Assembly (NCBI GenBank): GCA_964448675.1
Contig: CAYUZU010000004.1
Location: forward strand, 62,001 to 126,000
Origin: CAYUZU01 sp964448675
GTDB taxonomy: Bacteria; Planctomycetota; Phycisphaerae; UBA1845; Fen-1342
DNA length: 64,000 nt
Reading direction: 5' to 3'
Part shown: positions 34,921-43,392 of the stretch, piece by piece
Position numbering within the stretch: the stretch's first letter is position 1
Layout of the letters: each line of letters begins with the position of its first letter
Program-made: the position numbers and the translations under genes
Notes under the pieces: model-generated
Told to the model about the DNA's origin: nothing
What the model saw: only the letters and a program-made list of their open reading frames with translations
The model's database searches: none

Positions 34921-37653
34921 ATGGGCAAGCAGAAGGCCGCGGGCCGCAAACCGGACGGGACCGCCACCTGTCATTACGTCGCCAGCACGCATTGGGACCG
35001 CGAGTGGTACGAGCCGTTCCAGCACTACCGCTTTCGGCTGGTAGACCTGCTCGACGGGGTCGTCGACCTGTTGGAGAACGATCCGCAATACCCGTCCTTC
35101 CTGCTCGACGGTCAGACCTGCGTGCTGGAGGACTACCTCGCCATCCGCCCCGAGCGACGCGCGCGCATCGCCGCGCTCGTGCGCGCTGGGCGCCTGTCCG
35201 TCGGCCCGTGGTACGTGATGCCCGACGAATTCCTGCCGGCGGGCGAGTCGCTGGTTCGCAACCTGCAACGCGGCTTGCGCGTCGCCGGCGAGTTCGGCCG
35301 GGCGCTGCGCTGTGGCTACGTGTGCGACATCTTCGGGCACAACTCGCAGCTGCCGCAGATCCTGCGGCATTTCGGCATCGACACCGCGGTCGTGTGGCGC
35401 GGCACGAACTACCCCAAGCATCCCGGCCTGTTCAACTGGCAGGCAGCCGACGGCAGCACGGTGCTGGCATACACGTTCGAGGACCGCGGTTACGGCCACT
35501 ATCACTTCGATGTGCGGCAGGTCGTGCGCAGCGCCGACGGTGCGCTCGATTTCGACAAGGCCGTCCACGGGCTGCGCAATCTCGTACGGCTGGAGCAGCA
35601 TCGCGTCCCGGGCGACGTCGTGCTCATTTGCGACAGCATGGACCACGTGCCGCCAGAACCCGCCACCGGCGAGGTGCTGGCCCGGGCGCGGGCGGCGGGG
35701 GTGAACATCGTTCACACCAGCCTCGAAGCGTTCTTTGACGCGGTGCGCAAGCAGGGCCTGCGCTTCAAGACGGTGCGCGGCGAGTTGCGCGACCCGTGCG
35801 AGCGGGCGGGCAACCACCTGATCCAGGGGGTGGGGTCGAGCCGGATCCACCTGAAGCAGTACAATGCGCATTGCGAGACGCTGCTGACGCGCTGGGTGGA
35901 GCCGTTCGCAGCGTTCGCGGCGTTGCTGGGCGCCGAGCATCCGACGGCCTTCCTCGACCTGGCCTGGCGCTATCTGCTGCTGAATCACCCGCACGACAGC
36001 ATCTGTGGCTGCAGCATCGACCAGGTCCACCACGACATGGCGTATCGCTATGACCAATGCCGCCTCATCGCCGAACGGGCCGGGCAGATGAGCCTGCGCG
36101 AGATCGCCGACCGGACGCCGCTGCCCGACCTCGACGGCGACGAGGACTTCGCGATCACCGTCTTCAACGGCAGCGATGCGCCGCTCGACGGCGTGGTCGA
36201 CCTGCCGCTGTACTTCAAGCGCGACACGCCGCACCGGTTTCAGGAGTGGTTCGGCTACGAGCCGATCATCGGTTTCCGGCTGTACGACGCCGACGGCGGC
36301 GAGCAACCTTATCAGCGGCTCGATGTCGAGAAGGCCGCTCCGTTGAAGACGTACGATCGGTTGCTGGGCTATTACGGCGACAAGCGCGAGCGGGTGCGCA
36401 TCGCGACGAAGCTGCAAGTCCCGCCGAACGGCTGGACGACACTGGTTTGTCGGCCGACGTCACAACCGACGCGTTCGACCGGCACGCAGCTGATTGACGA
36501 CCACGCGATGCAGAATGACCGCTTGCGCGTGCGGATCAATGGCAACGGCACGCTCGACGTCACCGAGCGCGACAGCGGCCGCACCTACCGCGACCTGCTC
36601 ACGCTCGAGGAGCGGGCGGACATCGGCGATGGCTGGTTCCACGGGACGGCGGTCAATGACGAAGTCTTCAGCAGCATGGCGGCGGCGGCGGATGTCGCGC
36701 TGGTGCATGACGGCTTCGCGCTGACGACATTCAAGATCCGCGTCGTGCTCAACGTGCCGGCGTGCTTCGAGCGCGACAAGCAGGTCATGCGGCGGAGCGC
36801 GCAACTGGTGCCGCTGGTGGTCAACCATTGGGTCACGTTGCGGGCCGGCGCGCCCGTGGTCGAGGTCTGCACCGAGGTGGACAACACGGTGCGCGACCAT
36901 CGCCTGCGGGTGTTGTTCCCGTCGGACCTGGACGTGGACACGTACTTCGCCGACAGCCCGTTCGACGTGGTCGAGCGCGACATCGCGTTGCGCCCCGACG
37001 CGCACCGCTTGGCCGAGCCGGAAGTCGAGACCCGGCCGCAATACACGTTCACCGCGGTGAACGACGGTCGCCGTGGCCTGGCGGTGCTTGCCACCGGCCA
37101 GCCCGAATCGGCCGTGCGCGACCTGCCGCGGCGGCCGATCGCCCTGACGCTGCTGCGCGGGTTCTATCGCACGGTGGCGACGGAGGGTGAAGCCGGCGGC
37201 CAGCAGCTGGGGCGCACGCGACACCGCTACTGGCTCTACCCGCACCAGGGGGCGCTGCCTGCGAGCGATCTGTGCCAACTCGGCACGCGGCTCGCCGCTG
37301 GGGTGCAGTGCATCTACACCGAGCCGCGCCGGCGCCGGCGGCTGAAGGATCGACCGACACTGCCCGCGACGGGGTCGTTCGTCCGACCGGCGGCGGGAAG
37401 CCTGGTGCAGACGGCCTGCACACGGTCGGCAGATGGCAAGGCCGTGGTCCTGCGTTTGTTCAATCCGACCGACGAACGCGTCCGTGAGCAGCTGCAGTTT
37501 GCGCTGCCGGTGCGATCGGCGCACGACGTGGACTTCCATGAGCGGCCGACGGCGCGGCTGGCGGCCCGTGGCGACACGGTCACGGTCGAGGCCGCCCCGC
37601 GCAGGATCATCACGCTGCGTATCGTGCTCGAGAAGGCCCGGAAGCGACGCTGA
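34921..37653 (+). CDS. Glycoside hydrolase family 38 alpha-mannosidase
   Basis: A 910-residue retaining alpha-mannosidase. The zinc-binding H-W-D signature is in A-S-T-H-W-D-R-E-W (His24, Asp26), and the nucleophile Asp136 lies in C-D-I-F-G-H. Zinc-ligand histidine later appears in N-H-P-H-D-S-I-C-G-C near residue 360. The N-terminal 7-stranded barrel, three-helix bundle and large beta-sandwich domains expected of GH38 fit the length. No signal peptide is visible, so it should be cytoplasmic and act on imported oligosaccharides. The stop overlaps the next gene (TGATG). It heads the glycan-utilisation region. Confidence 0.93.
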   Translation: MGKQKAAGRKPDGTATCHYVASTHWDREWYEPFQHYRFRLVDLLDGVVDLLENDPQYPSFLLDGQTCVLEDYLAIRPERRARIAALVRAGRLSVGPWYVMPDEFLPAGESLVRNLQRGLRVAGEFGRALRCGYVCDIFGHNSQLPQILRHFGIDTAVVWRGTNYPKHPGLFNWQAADGSTVLAYTFEDRGYGHYHFDVRQVVRSADGALDFDKAVHGLRNLVRLEQHRVPGDVVLICDSMDHVPPEPATGEVLARARAAGVNIVHTSLEAFFDAVRKQGLRFKTVRGELRDPCERAGNHLIQGVGSSRIHLKQYNAHCETLLTRWVEPFAAFAALLGAEHPTAFLDLAWRYLLLNHPHDSICGCSIDQVHHDMAYRYDQCRLIAERAGQMSLREIADRTPLPDLDGDEDFAITVFNGSDAPLDGVVDLPLYFKRDTPHRFQEWFGYEPIIGFRLYDADGGEQPYQRLDVEKAAPLKTYDRLLGYYGDKRERVRIATKLQVPPNGWTTLVCRPTSQPTRSTGTQLIDDHAMQNDRLRVRINGNGTLDVTERDSGRTYRDLLTLEERADIGDGWFHGTAVNDEVFSSMAAAADVALVHDGFALTTFKIRVVLNVPACFERDKQVMRRSAQLVPLVVNHWVTLRAGAPVVEVCTEVDNTVRDHRLRVLFPSDLDVDTYFADSPFDVVERDIALRPDAHRLAEPEVETRPQYTFTAVNDGRRGLAVLATGQPESAVRDLPRRPIALTLLRGFYRTVATEGEAGGQQLGRTRHRYWLYPHQGALPASDLCQLGTRLAAGVQCIYTEPRRRRRLKDRPTLPATGSFVRPAAGSLVQTACTRSADGKAVVLRLFNPTDERVREQLQFALPVRSAHDVDFHERPTARLAARGDTVTVEAAPRRIITLRIVLEKARKRR

Positions 37654-38453
37654 TGGCGACGGAATACGAGACCTATACGCGGGCCGCCGACCTCTACGAC
37701 GTCGCGTTCAGTTGGGACGTTGGCGCGGAGGTTGACTGGCTGCTGCAACGCTTCGGGCCGAACACGCGCCGCCTGCTCGAGCCGGCTTGCGGGTCGGGGC
37801 GCATGTTTCCCGCGTTCGCCCAGCGTGGCGTGGAAGTGGTCGGCGTCGAGGGTGCCGCCGAGATGATTGCCGCTGCGGAGCGGCGCATGCGGACGGCTGG
37901 CTTTGCTCCGCCGACGATTCACCACGGTGACATGACACAGTTCGACCTGGGGACGCGGTTTGACGGTGCGCTCTGCCCGATCAATTCGTTCGGCTACCTG
38001 CTGTCGTGGGACGAGGCCCTGTCGCATCTGAACGCCGTCGCGCGGCACCTGCGCCCCGGCGGCAAGTACCTGCTGCAGGTGGATCTGCTCGACACGAGCG
38101 TGTCCGTGGAGTACGGGCGGGACGACAGCACCACGTGGGAGGCCGAGGTGGACGGCGTACGCGTGCGGTGCACCTGGGCGGCGCTGTCGTTTGATGCTGG
38201 CACGCGCTGCCAGACCGAGCGTTCGCGGTTCGAGGTGCTCGACGGCCCCGGCGCCGGCCGCGTGGTGGAAGAAGACCACTTGCAGCGAAAGTGGAACTGG
38301 CCAGAATGGCAGGCGCTGATCGCGGCCGCGCCGCTGCAGCAGGTCGCGGCATACGATGCGGGCGCGCCGGCCCGCTGGCAGCCCCTGCCGCTGAACGACG
38401 AAGTCGAGGACAGCCATCTGACCTGGCATGAGTTGGTCGTGCCGCTGGTCTGA
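37653..38453 (+). CDS. Class I SAM-dependent methyltransferase
   Basis: A 266-residue Rossmann-fold methyltransferase. Motif I is L-E-P-A-C-G-S-G-R at about residues 46-54, the acidic ribose-binding residue follows in V-V-G-V-E-G, then H-G-D-M-T-Q (motif II) near 92 and N-S-F-G-Y-L-L-S near 110. After the core is a beta-rich C-terminal part of the type seen in small-molecule methyltransferases. ATG overlaps the alpha-mannosidase stop by one base, so translation is coupled. The substrate is unknown; the coupling suggests modification of a sugar or metabolite from the same pathway. Confidence 0.87.
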   Translation: MATEYETYTRAADLYDVAFSWDVGAEVDWLLQRFGPNTRRLLEPACGSGRMFPAFAQRGVEVVGVEGAAEMIAAAERRMRTAGFAPPTIHHGDMTQFDLGTRFDGALCPINSFGYLLSWDEALSHLNAVARHLRPGGKYLLQVDLLDTSVSVEYGRDDSTTWEAEVDGVRVRCTWAALSFDAGTRCQTERSRFEVLDGPGAGRVVEEDHLQRKWNWPEWQALIAAAPLQQVAAYDAGAPARWQPLPLNDEVEDSHLTWHELVVPLV

Positions 38454-38505
38454 CCATTTCGGCGGCGCGGGCCGTCGAGCAGCCTCTAGCACTTGGAGAT
38501 TCGCC

Positions 38506-39252
38506 GTGAGTGACGCCCCGATTCGCGTTGTCGTCTGGGATGAGAATCCGCCGCACGCCCCCAAAGAGCTGTACCCTGAGAGTATTCGCGGCGCCGTGGC
38601 GGCCGGGCTGCGCGAACTGGGCGGCGGGGCGCTGGACGTGCGTGTCGCGCATCAGGATGAGGCCGGGCAGGGGCTCACGCTCGATTTGCTGGCACAGACC
38701 GACGTGCTGCTGTGGTGGGCGCATGTGCGGCACGCCGACGTGAGCGATCAACTCGCCGACCTGGTTGTGGACCGGGTGAAGAACCACGGGTTGGGCTTCA
38801 TCGGGCTGCACTCGGCACACTACGCGAAGCCGTTCAATCGGCTCCTGGGCTCGGAGGGGCACCTCAAGGGCGGCTGGCGGGAGGACAACGGGCCGGAGGA
38901 GATTCGCGTGTGCGCGCCGCAGCACCCCGTCGCCGAGGGGGTGGCGGACTTCAAGCTGGGCGCGGAGGAGATGTACGGCGCACCGTTCGACGTGCCGCCG
39001 CCGACAGTGGTCGTGTTGCAGTCCTACTTCCCGGCGGGTGGCGAGTACTTCCCGTCCGGTCTGATCTGGACGGTGGGGCAGGGGATCAAGCCGGATTTCC
39101 GGTCGGGGCCGGGCAAGGGGCATGGCCAGGGCGCGGGCATCGGGCGCGTGTTCTACTTCCGCCCGGGGCACGAAACCAATCCCACCTATTACGACCCGAA
39201 TGTCAAGAAGGTGCTGTGTAACGCAGTTCGCTGGGCGGGAAAGCGGGTGTAG
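38506..39252 (+). CDS. ThuA-like trehalose-utilisation family protein
   Basis: A 248-residue protein of the ThuA family, a class I glutamine amidotransferase-like fold implicated in disaccharide catabolism. Recognisable blocks are V-V-V-W-D-E-N near the start, D-V-L-L-W-W-A-H near 64, G-L-G-F-I-G-L-H-S-A-H near 100, and the C-terminal G-R-V-F-Y-F-R-P-G-H-E. ThuA proteins are frequent in planctomycetes beside sugar-oxidation genes. The start is GTG 38506, preceded by GGAG; an upstream frame to 38428 overlaps the methyltransferase gene. It is probably co-transcribed with the mannosidase and methyltransferase. Confidence 0.87.
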   Translation: MSDAPIRVVVWDENPPHAPKELYPESIRGAVAAGLRELGGGALDVRVAHQDEAGQGLTLDLLAQTDVLLWWAHVRHADVSDQLADLVVDRVKNHGLGFIGLHSAHYAKPFNRLLGSEGHLKGGWREDNGPEEIRVCAPQHPVAEGVADFKLGAEEMYGAPFDVPPPTVVVLQSYFPAGGEYFPSGLIWTVGQGIKPDFRSGPGKGHGQGAGIGRVFYFRPGHETNPTYYDPNVKKVLCNAVRWAGKRV

Positions 39253-39284
39253 GCGGCGATTACGGGGCGCAGCACAAACAGCGC

Positions 39285-39314
39285 TTGCAATGGTCGCTAT
39301 TGAGACGTTAGACT
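39285..39314 (+). promoter_or_regulatory. Candidate promoter of the PEP-CTERM gene
   Basis: TTGCAA (39285-39290) and TAGACT (39309-39314) are separated by 18 bases and lie 48 bases before the ATG of the PEP-CTERM protein. Both are 4/6 matches to sigma-70 elements. Confidence 0.38.
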
Positions 39315-39361
39315 CAACACGGGTGAGCCGATACCCGATTACGATCCGTCGGAGGATGGCA

Positions 39362-39994
39362 ATGAGAAGCAGGGTGGCCGGTACTGTTGTCGTGTGCGTT
39401 TTCGCCGCCACTGCGTGGGCCGGCAGTGTTGACCAGTGGGGCCTGATGTACGAGTGCGGCGATTGCGGCTGCACGGCGGGCGCCATGGGGACGCTGCCGA
39501 ATACGACGGATGGCTACGACGCCGGGCACGACTTCCCGGTAGGCGTCGGCGGTTTCGACGGCTACGCGGGTGCGTATCACGAGCAGTACGTCGACGGCTG
39601 GGAGGGCCCGACCGGCTTCTACAACTGGGACTTCCGGGCGCCAATCGGTCCGGGCGAGTCGACCACCTGGGAACACATCTACGCCTGGGCGGATCCCTCC
39701 TGGCCCGACGAGCTGATCCCGTTCACCATCGCCGCCGATCCGTACAACCGCCCGCCGGCGGATTGGTATGGTGTGCTCGAGCTGATCGATACACCGAAGG
39801 ACATCGACTGGCCGGCCGGTGAGCCGACGGAGTGGACCGTGTCGATGACCGAACCGTTCGTGATCATGATTCCGACGTTCACGACGGAGAACCCGCTGGA
39901 GAGCTACGAGTTTCGCTTCACCATTCATGCGACGCCCGAGCCGGCCTCGTTCCTGCTGATGGGGCTGCCGCTGCTGTTGCGGCGTCGTTCATAA
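39362..39994 (+). CDS. PEP-CTERM exported protein, function unknown
   Basis: A 210-residue exported protein. A signal peptide (V-V-V-C-V-F-A-A-T-A-W-A) is followed by a Cys-containing start (C-G-D-C-G-C) and a beta-rich, acidic, aromatic central region. The end has the PEP-CTERM sorting signal: P-E-P-A-S, a short hydrophobic stretch (L-L-M-G-L-P-L-L-L) and R-R-R-S. Such proteins are processed by an exosortase and delivered to the surface or extracellular matrix; no exosortase gene is in the window. ATG 39362 follows GGAGG by 6 bases, better than ATG 39356, which abuts it. Confidence 0.85.
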   Translation: MRSRVAGTVVVCVFAATAWAGSVDQWGLMYECGDCGCTAGAMGTLPNTTDGYDAGHDFPVGVGGFDGYAGAYHEQYVDGWEGPTGFYNWDFRAPIGPGESTTWEHIYAWADPSWPDELIPFTIAADPYNRPPADWYGVLELIDTPKDIDWPAGEPTEWTVSMTEPFVIMIPTFTTENPLESYEFRFTIHATPEPASFLLMGLPLLLRRRS

Positions 39995-40253
39995 ACCGCG
40001 ACCAGTAAGCTGCGGCTGGTGTGGGGGACGTCCGCGCCGTGTTGCCGACAGGGCTGGCGGCGGGGCCGTGCCGCAGTTGACGCGACAGGATTGGAGAAGG
40101 AGGCAGGGCGGATCCGGGGGTCGGCGGTCGTCACGGGCGCCGGCCCCCGCCGCTATTCTCTCACTTCGTGGCCCGACCTGTTCCTGTGCGCCGCGCAGCG
40201 CCCTGGCACGAGACACGCGGTGCCGGCAGTGCCGGCGCGCGTGCACCCCACGG

Positions 40254-43157
40254 CTACAGCGGTGCGAGCAGGTCCAGGTCGTCGAGCGGATAGTCGCCGA
40301 GCCGGGCGTCGATCACCAGGACCGCCCGGCGGGTGGCGGGTCGGTTGGGCGTGGACTTGTACGACGCGTCGTCCAGCCACAAGTACCCCAGAATCCGCTC
40401 GTCCGGCGTTTTCTCGCGCCGGGCACCATCGCGCTCGGCCAGTAGCGCCATGAATTCGGCGTAGTACTCGGGCCGCACGAAGACCAGGTCGCGGACTTCG
40501 CCGTCCTTGCGGTAGCGCAAGGCGCCGGCTGCCTCATAATCCCAGTTAAGGTAGTTGTTCAGCGTCCGGTCATCGTCATCAACCGCGTCGATGTAGTGCG
40601 AGCCGGGCAGCGCGTCCCGCCCCGCCGGCAGCGTGAGCAGGAAACGGTGCTCGTGACATTGCAGCCCGTCGATGCCGGTGAGCCGGGCCAGGGCGGCGTC
40701 GTCGAGCCGCGGCAGCTTCTCCAGGTAATCATCGCGCACGTCGGCCCAGCGATAATGCGGCCCGACCTCGGGCGGTTGATAGGTGTTGCAGGCGGCGCCG
40801 TCGGGCAGCGTCGTGCTGAACTTCAGGCCGTCGATGGTGTTGTTGTCGAAGTCGACGATGTGCAGGCTGAAGCCCCAGTCGCCGCCGCCGCGCTCGATCT
40901 TCACGGCCAGGCAATTCCAGCCGCGCCGCAACTCACCGGGCACGGCGAGCATGTAGGGGCGATTGGCGTCGTCCCACTTGGCACAGGCATAGTAATGGCC
41001 CGTGGTCAGCGGGCGACCGTTGAGCCACAGCCGACCGCAGTCGTTGTAGCCGAGCCACAGGCGGACCTCCTGCGTCTGCGGCGCGTAGACAAACGTGCGG
41101 GCGTATTGCACGCACTTGACGGGGGGGGCCGGCGTGTGTTCGCGCAGGTCCATGAAGTTCGCCGTCCCGCGGATTGCGCCATGCGTGGTGGCCGCGTTGC
41201 CGGCGACGAAATCGGCCTCATCCGGACCGGCGACGGCGTCGATCATCTTCTTCTCGTTCCAACGCTCGCGCAGAAAACCGTGCCAGTCGGGCACGGGCGG
41301 CGGCGCGGGGTACGGCGGTACGGTCGGTGGTTTCTCAGCCCGCGCCTTCTCGCGTTTCTTCTGGCTTTCCCAATCGCGGCGAAGACGATCGATATCGGCC
41401 TGGGCGAAGTGCTCTTGCTCGACCAGCCAGTCGGCGAGCTTGTCCGCCGTCGGGGCAGCCTTGTCAGCGACGGCGACGAGCGGCCCCAAAGTCCAATCCG
41501 CAACGAAAGCGGCGGGGTTGACCTTGTCGGACGTGCGGTGTCGGCGCCACTGGGCCGGTGTCAGGTAGTAACGCATCGACGAGCGATGGCCGCAGCCCAT
41601 GTTGACGATCGGCTGTTTGCCGCAGCCGTCGCTGTCGTGCGTTACGGGATACCCGGGGCACGACTCGGCGAAAATGCTGACCCAGTCGAACTGGTGGTTC
41701 CACTCGTGCATGAAAACCTCCCAGCCACGGTTGGCGCCGATGTTGGCCCCGCCGGCGCCCGCGACGCCGCAGTCAGCCCCGCCCGCGTGACTCCAGCCGA
41801 AAGACGCGCTGCCGATGGAGTATTGGTACTGGCCTTCGTAATCGGCGATCTTGTCGGGAGGGAGGAAGATCCAGCCGGCCTGCATGACCCAGTCGGGGTC
41901 GCTCTCGTCAGCGAGGTAGATCTCGGTATCAAGCTTCCAGGCGCCGAGCGACGCGCCGAAGAGCTGTTGCTCGACATGGTGCCAGTCGCGCTTGATGCGT
42001 TCGAGCTCTTCACTGCTGAGGTCGCCGCAGATGCCGTCGACCTTGGGCTTGTGGATGGCAAGCAGCACGCGCTCGACGTTGGTGTGCGGCCCGGCGCCGA
42101 GTTCGCCAGCGCGCTGCATCAGCGGCGCCCACTGATCGACCGGCTGACGGCAGTATTCCATGGCCTCGGCCAGGCGGTAGGTGGCGTCAGCGTGCTTCGG
42201 CTCGAGACGGGCCGCGCGCCCGAACTCGGCCCGCGCGTCTTCCCAGCAGCCCCAGGCACCGGCGAGCAGGCCCAACTCGTAATGCGTCTTGAAGTCCGGC
42301 CGGTGTTCGCGGGCGGCAATCCGTCGTCGCGTCTCGCGCAGCAATGCGGCGCGGGCCTGCCAGCGCGCCAGCCGTGCCAATTCGCTGGCGTCGGCGTTGG
42401 CCTGCGCCAGTCGCAGGGTCTTCTCGAAAGACCGCGTGGCCCGGCCATAGTCATGGTCGTTCATCGCGATCAGGCCGCGAAGGTACGCGGCTGCCGGCCC
42501 ATTGGCCTTCTCCGCCGCGGCGCGGACGTCGCCAGCGAGTGGCGCACCGAGCACGTCCCAGTCGCGCGTGGCGTAGAAGCGGTAACCGATCGACGCGTGG
42601 GCCGTCTCGATGCGGCCGCCGATGGGCCGCACGCCCTTCTCCTCCTTGTCGTACACGCCGGCGTCGGCGCCGTACTTCAGGCGGACGGTGACCTCGGCGG
42701 GCGGCTGCCCGTCGGGAAAGATCGAGCGCGGAATGACATAGAGCGCATCGTACAGGCGGCGCGGTCCTTCTGGCGGGACGATGTTCCATACGCCATGCGG
42801 CTCGTCGTTGACGATCACCTCGATGGTCGACGGAAGGTCATCGGTGTCGACGGTCTTGCAAAGGACCAGGTGCGCCGGCGCGGCACCACCACGCCACGAC
42901 GCGGGCGTGAGCACGAAGCGCTCTTCATCGAGCACGCGGCGGGCGGTGACCTTTTGGTTGCTCTCGTTGCGATAAGACAGGCGGCGGGCGACGATCTTGC
43001 CGTCGGCCTCGTAGCGGCCGGCGACCTCGCTGTCAGGATCGCCGACATCGATGTGGCCACTGGGCAGCCAGTTGAACTGGCGGTTCCAGTCCGCCGCCGC
43101 GGGTGCGGCGAGGACGACGAGTGCGAGGGAGGCCAGGAGCAGGGTCAATCGTTGCAT
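40254..43157 (-). CDS. Secreted TPR protein with HExxH motif, putative metallopeptidase
   Basis: A predicted 967-residue exported protein, not matched to a named family. A signal peptide (L-T-L-L-L-A-S-L-A-L-V-V-L-A) is followed by a beta-rich region, TPR-like helical repeats at about 215-345 (A-A-Y-L-R-G-L-I-A-M, Y-E-L-G-L-L-A-G-A-W, A-T-Y-R-L-A-E-A), and a domain with H-E-W-N-H (His484, Glu485, His488) in F-M-H-E-W-N-H-Q-F-D-W. That motif is the zinc-binding and catalytic signature of many metallopeptidases. Further on are a basic linker, a beta-sandwich (V-R-L-W-L-G-Y-N-D-C-G-R-L-W-L-N-G, resembling sugar-binding beta domains) and a C-terminal helical part. Enzyme activity is inferred from the motif only. 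Confidence 0.72.
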   Translation of the reverse strand: MQRLTLLLASLALVVLAAPAAADWNRQFNWLPSGHIDVGDPDSEVAGRYEADGKIVARRLSYRNESNQKVTARRVLDEERFVLTPASWRGGAAPAHLVLCKTVDTDDLPSTIEVIVNDEPHGVWNIVPPEGPRRLYDALYVIPRSIFPDGQPPAEVTVRLKYGADAGVYDKEEKGVRPIGGRIETAHASIGYRFYATRDWDVLGAPLAGDVRAAAEKANGPAAAYLRGLIAMNDHDYGRATRSFEKTLRLAQANADASELARLARWQARAALLRETRRRIAAREHRPDFKTHYELGLLAGAWGCWEDARAEFGRAARLEPKHADATYRLAEAMEYCRQPVDQWAPLMQRAGELGAGPHTNVERVLLAIHKPKVDGICGDLSSEELERIKRDWHHVEQQLFGASLGAWKLDTEIYLADESDPDWVMQAGWIFLPPDKIADYEGQYQYSIGSASFGWSHAGGADCGVAGAGGANIGANRGWEVFMHEWNHQFDWVSIFAESCPGYPVTHDSDGCGKQPIVNMGCGHRSSMRYYLTPAQWRRHRTSDKVNPAAFVADWTLGPLVAVADKAAPTADKLADWLVEQEHFAQADIDRLRRDWESQKKREKARAEKPPTVPPYPAPPPVPDWHGFLRERWNEKKMIDAVAGPDEADFVAGNAATTHGAIRGTANFMDLREHTPAPPVKCVQYARTFVYAPQTQEVRLWLGYNDCGRLWLNGRPLTTGHYYACAKWDDANRPYMLAVPGELRRGWNCLAVKIERGGGDWGFSLHIVDFDNNTIDGLKFSTTLPDGAACNTYQPPEVGPHYRWADVRDDYLEKLPRLDDAALARLTGIDGLQCHEHRFLLTLPAGRDALPGSHYIDAVDDDDRTLNNYLNWDYEAAGALRYRKDGEVRDLVFVRPEYYAEFMALLAERDGARREKTPDERILGYLWLDDASYKSTPNRPATRRAVLVIDARLGDYPLDDLDLLAPL

Positions 43158-43392
43158 GGGGCATTCTCCGCTGGGGTGAAACGTTTCTGTCAGATAGTAG
43201 ACAACGCGCGGCCGGTTGGACAGGGCCCCGCCGGCGGGGCATCTTTGATGCTCGCGCGATCAGCTTGACCGGCATCGCGATTTGGGGGAGGATGCCGCGA
43301 CATTCCGGCCTGCCAGCGGCGTCGCAATGGTCACGGGTGCGATATCCGCCGGGAGCGTGCAGGCCGGTTCCCATCTGATCAGGTGCAAAAGT

